From Actinoalloteichus hymeniacidonis (lineage in GTDB: Bacteria; Actinomycetota; Actinomycetes; Mycobacteriales; Pseudonocardiaceae), in contig NZ_JACHIS010000001.1 in NCBI RefSeq assembly GCF_014203365.1, positions 744,001-808,000 on the forward strand: a stretch of DNA of 64,000 nucleotides. Reading direction: 5' to 3'. Position 1 is the first letter of the stretch. Every line of letters starts with the position of its first letter. Positions 8,878 through 17,802 of this stretch are shown piece after piece. The notes beneath the pieces were generated by a model that saw nothing but the letters and a program-made list of their open reading frames with translations, ran no database searches and was not told the DNA's origin. The position numbers and the translations under genes are program-made.

Positions 8878-10674
8878 TCAGTCCTTGATCTCGCAGAGCA
8901 CGCTGCCCTGTTTGACCGTGGCACCGATCTCCGAGCTCAGTCCGCTGACGGTGCCCGCCTTGTGCGCCACCACCGGGTTCTCCATCTTCATGGCCTCCAG
9001 TACGACGATCAGATCGCCCGCGGCGACCTGGGCGCCGTCGCTCACGGCCAGTTTCACGACGGTGCCCTGCATCGGCGCGGCGACCGCATTGCCGGAGGCC
9101 ACCACGGCGCTCTTGTTCCGGCCACGCCTGCGGGGTGCGGCCACGCCGTTCGTAGCCGGGGCCGCCGCGGCGAATCCGGCAGGCAGCGAGACCTCCAATC
9201 GCCGACCGCCGACCTCCACCACCAGGTTCTGCCTGGCCTCGGCGGAATCGGGGGCCTCGGACGGGTTCTCGAACGCGGCGATGGTGTTCTCGAACTCCGT
9301 CTCGATCCACCTGGTGTGCACGGAGAATTTGTCGACTGCGGTGAAGGCGGGATCGTCGACCACCGTGCGGTGGAACGGCAGCACGGTGGCCATGCCCTCG
9401 ACGACGAACTCGTCCAGGGCGCGGCGGGCCCGGCGCAACGCCTCCTCGCGGGTGCTACCGGTGACGATCAGCTTGGCCAGCAACGAATCGAACTGACCAC
9501 CGATCACGCTGCCGCTCTCCACACCCGCGTCCACCCGGATACCTGGGCCTGCCGGCGCGATGAAGCGGGTGACGGTTCCGGGGGCGGGCAAGAAGTTGCG
9601 GCCCGCGTCCTCGCCGTTGATGCGGAACTCGATCGAATGGCCGCGCGGGGTCGGATCGCCCTCGTGGGTCAGGCGTTCGCCCGCCGCGATGCGGAACTGC
9701 TCGGTCACCAGGTCGAGTCCGGAGGTCTCCTCGCTCACCGGGTGTTCCACCTGGAGACGGGTGTTGACCTCCAGGAACGAGATCGTGCCGTCGGTCCCGA
9801 CCAGGAATTCCACCGTGCCCGCACCGTGATATCCGGCCTCCAGGCAGATGGCCCGTGCCGCCTCGTGGATGGTCTTGCGCTGCTCGTCGGACAGGAACGG
9901 CGCCGGGGCCTCCTCGACGAGCTTCTGGTGGCGGCGCTGCAGCGAGCAGTCCCGGGTGCCGACCACGATCACGCTGCCGTGCTGGTCGGCCAGCACCTGG
10001 GCCTCCACGTGGCGGGGCCGGTCCAGATAGCGTTCGACGAAGCACTCGCCGCGTCCGAAGGCGCTCACCGCCTCGCGCACGGCGCTGTCGAACAGCTCGG
10101 GGATCTCCTCGGTGGTGCGGGCGACCTTCAATCCCCGGCCGCCGCCGCCGAAGGCCGCCTTGATGGCCACCGGCAAGCCGTGGTCGGCGACGAAGTCCAG
10201 GATCTCCTCGGGGCCGGACACCGGTTCCTTGGTGCCGGGCACCAGTGGCGCGCCCGCGCGCAGGGCGATGTGTCGGGCGGTCACCTTGTCGCCGAGGTCG
10301 CGAATGGCCTGTGGGGTCGGGCCGATCCAGGTGAGGTCCGCGTCGAGAACGGCCTGGGCGAACTCGGCGTTCTCCGACAGGAAGCCGTATCCGGGGTGCA
10401 CCGCGTCCGCGCCGCTGCGCCGGGCGGCGTCGATGACCTTCGCGATGTCGAGGTAGCTCTCGGCGGCGGTGGTGCCGCCCAACGCGAAGGCCTCGTCGGC
10501 GAGCCGGACGAAGGGCGCGTCCCGGTCCGGATCGGCATAGACCGCGACGCTGCCCAATCCGGCGTCGCGACAGGCGCGGACGACCCGGACGGCGATCTCG
10601 CCTCTGTTGGCGATCAGCACCTTCTGCAAGGGGCGTACGCGGACCTGCTCGGGCTGGTTTGCCGAATCGGGCAC
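8878..10674 (-). CDS. accA3: Acyl-CoA carboxylase alpha subunit (biotin carboxylase + biotin carrier)
   Basis: A 598-residue protein with a biotin carboxylase N-terminus ([18 protein letters not shown]), the ATP-grasp core ([43 protein letters not shown]), and a C-terminal carrier domain with EAMKMEN, in which K563 is the biotinylation site. It carboxylates biotin and feeds carboxyltransferase beta subunits that make malonyl- or methylmalonyl-CoA. A beta subunit, an epsilon subunit and the biotin ligase are all encoded at 34-38 kb. Length and order match mycobacterial AccA3, and the position relative to maf echoes M. tuberculosis. Confidence 0.95.
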   Translation of the reverse strand: MPDSANQPEQVRVRPLQKVLIANRGEIAVRVVRACRDAGLGSVAVYADPDRDAPFVRLADEAFALGGTTAAESYLDIAKVIDAARRSGADAVHPGYGFLSENAEFAQAVLDADLTWIGPTPQAIRDLGDKVTARHIALRAGAPLVPGTKEPVSGPEEILDFVADHGLPVAIKAAFGGGGRGLKVARTTEEIPELFDSAVREAVSAFGRGECFVERYLDRPRHVEAQVLADQHGSVIVVGTRDCSLQRRHQKLVEEAPAPFLSDEQRKTIHEAARAICLEAGYHGAGTVEFLVGTDGTISFLEVNTRLQVEHPVSEETSGLDLVTEQFRIAAGERLTHEGDPTPRGHSIEFRINGEDAGRNFLPAPGTVTRFIAPAGPGIRVDAGVESGSVIGGQFDSLLAKLIVTGSTREEALRRARRALDEFVVEGMATVLPFHRTVVDDPAFTAVDKFSVHTRWIETEFENTIAAFENPSEAPDSAEARQNLVVEVGGRRLEVSLPAGFAAAAPATNGVAAPRRRGRNKSAVVASGNAVAAPMQGTVVKLAVSDGAQVAAGDLIVVLEAMKMENPVVAHKAGTVSGLSSEIGATVKQGSVLCEIKD

Positions 10675-10803
10675 AGTTGCTTCCTCCTCGTCCCGGCGGC
10701 CTGCCGCCTGCGGGCTTCACGAGACGTGACTCGACCCCGAGTCTAGGAGGCGCCCCGAGCAGGGCCTACGCCTGAAGGATTGTTTACCTCATTGTTTGTA
10801 CGA

Positions 10804-12240
10804 TCAGCGACCGTTGGAGGTACCGACCTTGCCCGAATCCGCTGGTGAAGCACCTTCGGGTTCGTTCGATTCCCCATCCGTGTCGGCCTTGTCGGCCACG
10901 TCCTGCGCTGCCGAGTCGGTCGACCTCGGGTCGAGCAGGTGCTGCTCGGTGGAGTTCAGGACCTTGTCGTCGAGCAGGCCCTCGCTGCGCGCCACCAGCA
11001 CCGGGATGGTGATCTGACCGGCGACGTTGGTCGCGGTGCGGATCATGTCCAGGATCGGGTCGATGGCCAGCACCAGGGCGATGCCCTCCAGGGGCAGGCC
11101 GACGGTGCTCAGGGTCAGCGTCAACGCGGTGAACCAACCCGCCACTCCCGCGCTCGCGCCGGTGGCCACCACCGGAACCAGGGCGATCAACAGGTAGTCG
11201 CCGAAGCTCAGCGTCTCGCCGTAGACCTGGGCGATGAAGATGGTGGCGATGGCCGGGTAGATCGCGGCGCAGCCATCCATCTTGGTGGTGACGCCCAGCG
11301 GCACGGCGAAGTCCGCGTAGGTCCGGTCGACACCGAGGTTGATGGCGGTCTGCCTGCTCAGCGGCAGGCTGGCGCCGGAGGAGCGGGACGCGAAGGCGAA
11401 CTGCAGCACGGGCCAGACCTTGCGGAAGAAGATGCTCGGCCGCACCCCGGCGAACAACCGCAGCAGCAGCGGGTAGACACCCAGCAGCACGATGAAGCAG
11501 GCCACGTAGACGCCGATGCCCAACCGCGCCAGCGGGGCGAGCGTCTCGCCGAGCCCGTAGGTCGCCACGGCCCGACCGATCAGGCCGAGCACGCCCAGCG
11601 GCGCCAGCAGCACCAGCCACCAGAGGACCTTCTGCACGATCTCCAGCACCGAGCGGTTGACTGCGACGAAGGCCTCCGCCTTGCTACCCAGGCTGTAGGC
11701 CGCCGCGCCGACCAGTACGGAGACCACAACGACCTGGAGCACCGCGCCCTCGGCGAAGGCGGCGAAGAGGTTGCTCGGGACCAGCCCGGTGACGAAGTCG
11801 AGCCAGGTTCCCGGCTCACGCTCGGCCAGGGACTCGACGGCCGCCGGGTCCGGCTGGATGTCCAGTCCCCGGCCCGGGTTGCTGATCAGACCGGTGGCGA
11901 TGCCGATGAGCACCGAGATGAACGCGGTGGTGGCGAACCACAGCAGCGTCTTGCCGCCGAGCCTGGCGACCGCGCCGGGCCCCCGTCCCAGGTTCCGCAG
12001 GCTGGCGATGCTCACCACGATCGCCGTGAAGACCAGCGGCACCACGGTGGCCTGCAACAGGCTGACGAAGGTGGAACCGAGGGTCTGCAGGGTGACGGTG
12101 AGCCACTCCAAGCTGAATGCCCTGGCGGTTAAGCCGAGTACGACACCGAGGGCGAGCGCGATGAGGATCTGAACGGCGAGGGGGATCGAGAAGGGTCTCT
12201 TCCGGGTGGCCGAGGTGGCCTGGGCAGGCGTGCTTGACAC
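10804..12240 (-). CDS. Dicarboxylate/amino-acid:cation symporter (DAACS family)
   Basis: A 478-residue membrane protein with about eight helices. Family signatures include FAFASRSSGASLPLSRQTA (the Ser-rich reentrant loop, with S-S-G-A-S-L in place of the usual SSSxTLP), VTTKMDGCAAIYPAIATIFIAQ and DPILDMIRTATNVAGQ. Such proteins import glutamate, aspartate or C4-dicarboxylates with Na+ or H+. The C-terminal ~60 residues are acidic and Ser-rich and probably cytosolic. It stands alone downstream of a 272-bp gap. The substrate is not determinable. Confidence 0.85.
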   Translation of the reverse strand: MSSTPAQATSATRKRPFSIPLAVQILIALALGVVLGLTARAFSLEWLTVTLQTLGSTFVSLLQATVVPLVFTAIVVSIASLRNLGRGPGAVARLGGKTLLWFATTAFISVLIGIATGLISNPGRGLDIQPDPAAVESLAEREPGTWLDFVTGLVPSNLFAAFAEGAVLQVVVVSVLVGAAAYSLGSKAEAFVAVNRSVLEIVQKVLWWLVLLAPLGVLGLIGRAVATYGLGETLAPLARLGIGVYVACFIVLLGVYPLLLRLFAGVRPSIFFRKVWPVLQFAFASRSSGASLPLSRQTAINLGVDRTYADFAVPLGVTTKMDGCAAIYPAIATIFIAQVYGETLSFGDYLLIALVPVVATGASAGVAGWFTALTLTLSTVGLPLEGIALVLAIDPILDMIRTATNVAGQITIPVLVARSEGLLDDKVLNSTEQHLLDPRSTDSAAQDVADKADTDGESNEPEGASPADSGKVGTSNGR

Positions 12241-12512
12241 GGGACGCTCCGAGCGAGATCGCGGGTGACGGGTTGGCCGATCTGTGAAACCGGTCTGGGG
12301 TGGGCCGTCAGTCCGGACAGACGGCGCTGGCCTGCCGACAGAGATCCACGTGTCGGCGGCTGGTCAGCAGCGGTCGTCGCATCAAGAAGCGCATAACGCT
12401 GGTATCCACGTCTGTTCGGGTGCGGAAATTCCCTCTTATCGCTGACTGTAGGGGTGATCACACTGCTGGGCGAGACCTGTTTGGGCTATCTCACCTTACG
12501 AGAATCTAACGG

Positions 12513-13763
12513 TTACGGTGTGTGAGCGTCTGTGCGACCGGGAGCCACCCGAGTGGTGAACGAGTGCAACACCATCTCCAAGGGTCCGCGACCGAGGAAT
12601 CGGCGCCAGACGAACGCGCAGACCACGGTCACCGCCATGAGCCCTAGCAAGATCGGCCACTCCAGCTCGTCCGGGATCGGGCCGATCATCGCCAACACCA
12701 GCAGGTGGCCGCTGTAGATCGTCAACGGCATCGACCCGGCGGCGGTGAGCGGACTCAGCAGCCGGGCGAGGAGCCCACTGCGGGTCAACAGCAGACACAC
12801 CGCGACGACGAGCAGCGCGACACCGGTCGAACCCACCACGTCGAAGGGCGTGCCGGAGTGCGGGGCGGCGATGGACAGCCAGGCCGGATCGTCGGTGGGC
12901 ACCGTGCCCAACATCCCCCAGCGGATCATCTCGTCGAGCGCCTCGGCGGCCTGGGGAGCCAACTGCGGATCGGGACCCAGCAGCCCCGGCGAGCCGCCCG
13001 CCAGCAACTCGTACAGCCGGTCGCGGGCGCCGAAGGTCGTCGAGGCCAGCCAGGAGCCCCCGTAGCCGACCGCGACGACGACCGCACCGGTCAGACCCAC
13101 CCACAGCGTGATCGACAGCCTGCGCAGGTCGAGCCTGCCCAGCACCACGCCCGCGAACACGAATGGCAGCCAGGTGAGGGCCGGATAGGTGCCGGTGAGG
13201 AACAGCGCCAGCAGTCCGTCGCCGTCCGCCCCGCCGAAGGTCCCGTACTCGTAGGGCCGGGAGGTGGGGGAGACGGCGCCCCGGATGAAGAAGGACAGCA
13301 CCGGCCCGCCGACGGCCGTCACGACGGTGACCAGGCCCAACCAGAGCGGCCGCAGCCACAACAACGGCAGCGCCAGCACGAAGTAGATCGCGTAGTAACA
13401 GAGGATGATCAGGACGTTGGTGCCCAGCGCGGCCAGGATCAACCCGAGCGGGAACAGCAGCAGGGCGCGCAGCAGGATGCGTTGCCGCGCGGTGCGTGCA
13501 TCGGCGCCGCCGACCGGGGTCGAACCACCCGTGAGCAGTGCCAACGACACCCCGGCCAGCAGCGCGAACAACGCCGATGGGAAGCCGTGGAAGATCCACA
13601 GCGCGGCGCCGGAACCACCCTCTCGGGGATGCGGGCCGACGTGTGCGACGAACATGCCCAGCACGGCCAGACACCGGGCCAGGTCCACGCCCAGTAGGCG
13701 GGTGCGGTGCGGATCGACTCCAGGGGCGGCGGCGACCTCCTCGCCGTTCCCGGCTAACGCCAC
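12513..13763 (-). CDS. Multi-pass membrane protein, DUF418/acyltransferase-like
   Basis: About 416 residues with roughly ten hydrophobic helices. The opening LLGVDLARCLAVLGMFVAHVGPH resembles the GxDxxRGxAxxGM...H start of the DUF418/DUF1624 and heparan acetyltransferase-like membrane families. A late TAAGSMPLTIYSGHLLVLAM also fits them. These are often proposed to move acyl groups across the membrane; the actual role is unknown. The GTG at 13763 overlaps the maf stop by 10 bp and is the most economical start. No clear ribosome site. Confidence 0.65.
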   Translation of the reverse strand: MALAGNGEEVAAAPGVDPHRTRLLGVDLARCLAVLGMFVAHVGPHPREGGSGAALWIFHGFPSALFALLAGVSLALLTGGSTPVGGADARTARQRILLRALLLFPLGLILAALGTNVLIILCYYAIYFVLALPLLWLRPLWLGLVTVVTAVGGPVLSFFIRGAVSPTSRPYEYGTFGGADGDGLLALFLTGTYPALTWLPFVFAGVVLGRLDLRRLSITLWVGLTGAVVVAVGYGGSWLASTTFGARDRLYELLAGGSPGLLGPDPQLAPQAAEALDEMIRWGMLGTVPTDDPAWLSIAAPHSGTPFDVVGSTGVALLVVAVCLLLTRSGLLARLLSPLTAAGSMPLTIYSGHLLVLAMIGPIPDELEWPILLGLMAVTVVCAFVWRRFLGRGPLEMVLHSFTTRVAPGRTDAHTP

Positions 13764-14383
13764 AGCGACACCACGTTGACGTCCACGGCGTCGAGCAGCT
13801 TGCGAGTCAGCGGCAGGCTGATGCCGATCACGTTGGACGGGTCGCCCTCGATGCCCTCGACGAACCAACCGCCCATGCCGTCCAGGGTGAAGGCGCCCGC
13901 GACCGCCAGCGGCTCGCCGGTCGCCAGATACGCCTCCAGGTCGGCCTCGCTCGGGCTGCCGAACCGCACCGTGGTCCCGGCGATGCCCTCGGCGGTCTTG
14001 ACGGTCTTGCCCGCTTCGAGCCGGATGATCGAATGGCCGGTGAACAGCTCGCCGCTACGGCCTGCCATCTGCTGCCAGCGCTTGCGGGCCATCTCGACCG
14101 TGCCCGGCTTGCCCACGGCCTCGATCCCGTCGGGGCCGTCTAGCGCCAACATCGAGTCGCAGCCGACGATCACCGCGTCCGGGAACTCCTGCGCCACGGC
14201 CAGCGCCACCGCCTCGGCCTTCGCCGCGGCCAGCGCCACCACCAGCCGGGCCGGGTCGACCTTGCGGAGGTTCTGGATGATCGCCTCCTCGTCGACGCCG
14301 GAGACGCGGACGACGGGTTCGATCCCCGCCGTCTTCAGAACGTTGAGCCGGGCCGGTGAGGCCGAGGCGAGAATGAAACGCAC
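13754..14383 (-). CDS. maf: Maf-type nucleoside triphosphate pyrophosphatase
   Basis: A 209-residue protein beginning MRFILASASPARLNVLKTAGI, the conserved SxSPxR nucleotide-binding start. VIVGCDSMLALDG and GKPGTVEMARKRWQQMAGRSGELFTGHSII carry the other conserved Maf residues. Maf proteins hydrolyse non-canonical dTTP/UTP/CTP-type nucleotides, acting as house-cleaning enzymes and linked to septum formation. It overlaps the start of the downstream membrane gene. In M. tuberculosis maf adjoins accE5/accD5; here about 20 kb of other genes separate them. Confidence 0.92.
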   Translation of the reverse strand: MRFILASASPARLNVLKTAGIEPVVRVSGVDEEAIIQNLRKVDPARLVVALAAAKAEAVALAVAQEFPDAVIVGCDSMLALDGPDGIEAVGKPGTVEMARKRWQQMAGRSGELFTGHSIIRLEAGKTVKTAEGIAGTTVRFGSPSEADLEAYLATGEPLAVAGAFTLDGMGGWFVEGIEGDPSNVIGISLPLTRKLLDAVDVNVVSLWR

Positions 14384-14483
14384 AGTTCCGGGACTCTAGT
14401 CCGGGCGTTGTCGGGTCCGGGTGGGCTTGGGTGACAACCGATTCGAGGCGATGACCAGATCGGTCCGGTCGGATCCGAGGAAC

Positions 14484-15446
14484 TCAAGCAGGCGGCAGCT
14501 GTGTCGTGGCGGCGCCCGGGTGATCGATCCGGGTGGCCGCGCGGGCGGCCAGGCTCTGCCCGACCTCGACGAACACCCGCTCGGCTGCGGTCTCGGTCGG
14601 GGTCGGCCGCCGGGCGGCGAGTCGGGCCAGCAGGATTCGGCGGGTCGGTGCCGAGGTCAGCGGGATGACCGCGATCCCGGAACGCAGGTTGGTCAGCGCC
14701 AACCTCGGGGCCAGGGCCATGCCCAGGCCGATCGCCACCATGGCCTGGGCCTCCTGGTAGTCGTGCGCGTGGAAGGCGATCTGTGGCTCGAAGCCCGCCG
14801 CGTGCGCGCTGCGGGCGAGCACCTCGGCGACCGGGTGGGCGTCGGCGCGGGTGATCCAGCTCTCGCCTGCCAGTTCGCGCAGGTTGACCGAGGTCCGATC
14901 GGCCAGCGGATGATCCTGGGAGACGATCAGCGCGGTGGGATCGGACAGCAGCGGGGTCAGCGCCAGCGAGGGGTCGTCGACCCGCGACCAGTCGTAATCC
15001 CAGAGCAGTCCGAGCTCGATCTCCCGGCTCTCCAGCATGTTGCGCAAGCCCGCCAACTGGGCGCTGCGCACCACGATGCTGACGGCCGGATGCGCCCGCC
15101 CGAGCCTGCGGACGACCAGCGGCAGCAGCGAGGAGCCCGCCGTCGGGAACGAGCCGATGCGGAGTTCGCCCGACCGCAGCCCGGCGATGTCGTCCAGCTC
15201 CGCCCGAGCCGCCCGCAACTGCCGGTCGATGCGCTGGGCATGTTCCACCACGGCCCGCCCGGCCAGCGTCAGCTCCACGCCGCGCGCATGCCGTTCCAAC
15301 AGTGGCTGACCAGCCTCGACCTCCAGTTTCGCGATCTGCTGGGAGACCGCGGACGCGGTGTAGGCCATCGCCTGCGCGGCGGCGGTGATCGAGCCGTGGC
15401 CTGCGACTTCGGCGAGTAACAACATCCGGCGTACGTCGAGCGTCAT
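14484..15446 (-). CDS. LysR-family transcriptional regulator
   Basis: A 320-residue regulator. The N-terminal helix-turn-helix is MLLLAEVAGHGSITAAAQAMAYTASAVSQQIAKLEVEAGQPLLER, followed by a periplasmic-binding-fold effector domain (GELRIGSFPTAGSSLLPLVV...). ATG 15446 is chosen because the DNA-binding domain begins at once there; more upstream sequence does not look like protein. It is divergent from the PrpF/ABC operon (119 bp apart) with a candidate LysR box between, so it probably controls that operon in response to the transported or isomerised acid. Confidence 0.9.
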   Translation of the reverse strand: MTLDVRRMLLLAEVAGHGSITAAAQAMAYTASAVSQQIAKLEVEAGQPLLERHARGVELTLAGRAVVEHAQRIDRQLRAARAELDDIAGLRSGELRIGSFPTAGSSLLPLVVRRLGRAHPAVSIVVRSAQLAGLRNMLESREIELGLLWDYDWSRVDDPSLALTPLLSDPTALIVSQDHPLADRTSVNLRELAGESWITRADAHPVAEVLARSAHAAGFEPQIAFHAHDYQEAQAMVAIGLGMALAPRLALTNLRSGIAVIPLTSAPTRRILLARLAARRPTPTETAAERVFVEVGQSLAARAATRIDHPGAATTQLPPA

Positions 15447-15485
15447 GACCTCGAGCCTTAAGCAAAACTGAACGGGACCGTACTT

Positions 15486-15504
15486 CTTCGTGATTGTAGT
15501 GAAG
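15486..15504. promoter_or_regulatory. Candidate LysR box
   Basis: CTTC and GAAG are separated by 11 bases, giving the TTC-N11-GAA dyad expected of LysR-type operators. The site lies midway between the divergent LysR gene and the prpF-like gene. Confidence 0.45.
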
Positions 15505-15565
15505 CCTCTGTTCGGCGCAGTCTCTACACCCGTAAGTCGGGCGAACTTCAAGAGGAGGCTGCCGG

Positions 15566-16675
15566 GTGCTGCGCCTACCAGGGACGTTGATGCGAGGGGG
15601 GACGAGTAAGTGCTGGATGTTCGACGAACAGACCATCCCCGCCGAGCCGTCGTTGGATCGGATCCTCGCCTCGGCATTCGGCTCCGCTGACCCGCGCCAG
15701 ATCGACGGCGTCGGCGGCGCGACCTCCACGACGTCCAAGGCAGCCATCGTCCGCCGCTCCGAGGACCCGGGCATCGACGTCGACTACCTCTTCGCGCAGG
15801 TCGGCATCGGCGTGGACGGCGTCGAATGGGGCAGCAACTGCGGCAACTGCGCCACCGCCGTCGGCCTGTACGCGCTACAGACCGGCCTGGTCGCGCCGAC
15901 CGCGCCTGCCAGCGTGGTCACGATGCGCAACCGCAACACCGGCGCCGTGCTGACCACGACCGTCCCCACCCCGGACGGGATCGTTCCCGAACTGGGCGAA
16001 CAGTCCGTTCCGGGCTCGGCCGCCCTGGGGGTGCCGGTCGCGCTCGGCTTCTTACGACCTGCGGGCACCAGCACCGGCAGGCTGCTGCCCACCGGAAACC
16101 CGGTGGACCGGGTCGACTCCGTGGACGCCACCCTGATCGACGCCGGGGCGCCCGCGATGCTCATCGACGCGGCCTCGATGGGCCTGTCCGGCCTCGAATC
16201 GATCGCCGATTTCGCCAAGCGGGTGCCGGAGCTGAGCACGCTGCGGCGCGCCGCAGCGCTGCGGATGGGACTGGATGCACCCGGTGACCCCGTCCGACAC
16301 GCCGTGCCCAAGGTGGGGGTCGTCGGCCCGCCCGGCGACTACCGAACCTCGACCGGGGTCGAGATCTCCGGGGCCGACTACGACCTGGCCGTGCGGATGG
16401 TCTCCATGCACGCCCCACACCCCTCCATCGGTCTGACCTCGGCAGTAGCGGTTGCAACGGGTGTGCTGACATCCGGCGCTCTCCCAGCGACACTGGCCGA
16501 GAGTCGTCCCTCCCAGACCTCGATCCGACTCGGCACCCCGGTGGGCGTGGTGCAGGTCGACATCGAACTCGACGACGCGAAAGCGGTACACGCGGTGACC
16601 CTGCACCGTGCCGCAAGGCGGATCGCGACCGCGGAACTCCTCGTTCCGGTCCTACTACGGGAACGCGTGCGCTGA
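15566..16675 (+). CDS. PrpF-family isomerase (aconitate/oxalomesaconate tautomerase-like)
   Basis: A 369-residue protein. The start LPGTLMRGGTSKCWMFDE and the GVGGATSTTSKAAIV and EWGSNCGNCATAVGLYAL segments are characteristic of the PrpF/GalD family, which isomerises cis/trans-aconitates, 2-methylaconitate or 4-oxalomesaconate with a diaminopimelate-epimerase-like fold. The cysteines of RGGTSKC and GNC fit the catalytic positions. GTG 15566 has AGAGGAGG seven bases upstream. It heads an operon with an ABC importer, and no 2-methylcitrate-cycle genes are present, so a tricarboxylate-like substrate is more likely than propionate metabolism. Confidence 0.83.
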   Translation: MLRLPGTLMRGGTSKCWMFDEQTIPAEPSLDRILASAFGSADPRQIDGVGGATSTTSKAAIVRRSEDPGIDVDYLFAQVGIGVDGVEWGSNCGNCATAVGLYALQTGLVAPTAPASVVTMRNRNTGAVLTTTVPTPDGIVPELGEQSVPGSAALGVPVALGFLRPAGTSTGRLLPTGNPVDRVDSVDATLIDAGAPAMLIDAASMGLSGLESIADFAKRVPELSTLRRAAALRMGLDAPGDPVRHAVPKVGVVGPPGDYRTSTGVEISGADYDLAVRMVSMHAPHPSIGLTSAVAVATGVLTSGALPATLAESRPSQTSIRLGTPVGVVQVDIELDDAKAVHAVTLHRAARRIATAELLVPVLLRERVR

Positions 16676-16704
16676 CACAGCGGCCCGACAGCAAGGGAGC
16701 TGTC

Positions 16705-17802
16705 TTGAAGGTTCAGTTGCAGAACATCACCCTCGCCTACGGCAGCGCCGTGGCCGTCGACAACCTCGACATCACCGTGGAGGACGGCGAGTCGGTGGTC
16801 CTCCTCGGCAAGTCCGGCTGTGGGAAGACCTCGACCATGCGCTGCGTCGCCGGTCTGGAGACCCCGGTCAAGGGGCGGATCACCATCGGTGACCAGGTCG
16901 TATTCGACGCCGAGCGTGGCGTGCAGGTGCCGCCGAACAAGCGCAACGTCGGGATGGTCTTCCAGTCCTACGCGGTCTGGCCGCATCGGACGATCTTCCA
17001 GAACGTCGCGTTCCCGTTGAAGCAGCAGAAGCTGCCCAAGTCGGAGATCAAGCAGCGGGTCTACGAGACCCTGGACATCGTCGGCCTCAGCGAGTTCGCC
17101 GACCGGGGCGCCAGCCTGCTCAGCGGTGGACAGATGCAGCGGGTCGCGTTGGCCAGGAGCCTGGTCATGCGGCCGAGCGTGCTGCTACTCGACGAACCGC
17201 TGTCCAACCTCGATGCGCGACTGCGGGACCGGCTGCGGCTGGAGCTGCGCGAGATCCAGCAGCGACTCAACCTGACCTGCGTCTATGTCACCCACGACCA
17301 GTCGGAGGCACTGGCGCTGGCCGACCGGATCGCCCTGATGCAGGGTGGCCGCATCGTGCAGATCGACCGGCCGGAGCGGATCTACGAGAACCCGGTGTCG
17401 GCCTCGATCGCCGACTTCCTCGGCGTCTCCAACGTCTTCGACTGCGCCCCGCGTGGGACCAGGGACGGCGGCACCCTCTACGGCCTGACCGGCCACGAGG
17501 TCGAGGTGCTGGCCACGAACGCCCAGTCGGACGGCGTCACCAAGCCGAAGGCCTGCATCCGGCCCGAGGACATCCAGCTCAGCGGCGAGGCGTCGCAGCG
17601 CGGCAACGACTGGCCCGGCCGGGTCGAGGTCGTCGCCTACCAGGGCGCCTCGGTGCGCTACCGGATCGCGCTCAAGGGCGGCCCGGAGCTGGACGCGGTC
17701 GTCGGCAAGGGCTCCGCCCCGCTGCTGTCGGTCGGCGAACAGGTGTGGGCCTCGGCCGACCCGGCGGCGGTGCAGGTGCTGCCCTCGGAGGTGCCGGCGT
17801 GA
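16705..17802 (+). CDS. ABC transporter ATP-binding protein (ferric/spermidine-type, FbpC-like)
   Basis: A 365-residue ATPase with Walker A GKSGCGKTS, Q-loop VFQSYAVWPHRT, signature LSGGQMQRVALARS, Walker B VLLLDEPLSNLD and the H-loop VYVTHDQ, then a C-terminal TOBE-like regulatory part (about 240-365). The TTG start at 16705 follows AAGGGAGC. It drives the two-domain permease encoded next; the genes overlap by 4 bp. Homologues import Fe3+, phosphonates or small acids, and the PrpF neighbour argues for an acid here. Confidence 0.92.
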   Translation: MKVQLQNITLAYGSAVAVDNLDITVEDGESVVLLGKSGCGKTSTMRCVAGLETPVKGRITIGDQVVFDAERGVQVPPNKRNVGMVFQSYAVWPHRTIFQNVAFPLKQQKLPKSEIKQRVYETLDIVGLSEFADRGASLLSGGQMQRVALARSLVMRPSVLLLDEPLSNLDARLRDRLRLELREIQQRLNLTCVYVTHDQSEALALADRIALMQGGRIVQIDRPERIYENPVSASIADFLGVSNVFDCAPRGTRDGGTLYGLTGHEVEVLATNAQSDGVTKPKACIRPEDIQLSGEASQRGNDWPGRVEVVAYQGASVRYRIALKGGPELDAVVGKGSAPLLSVGEQVWASADPAAVQVLPSEVPA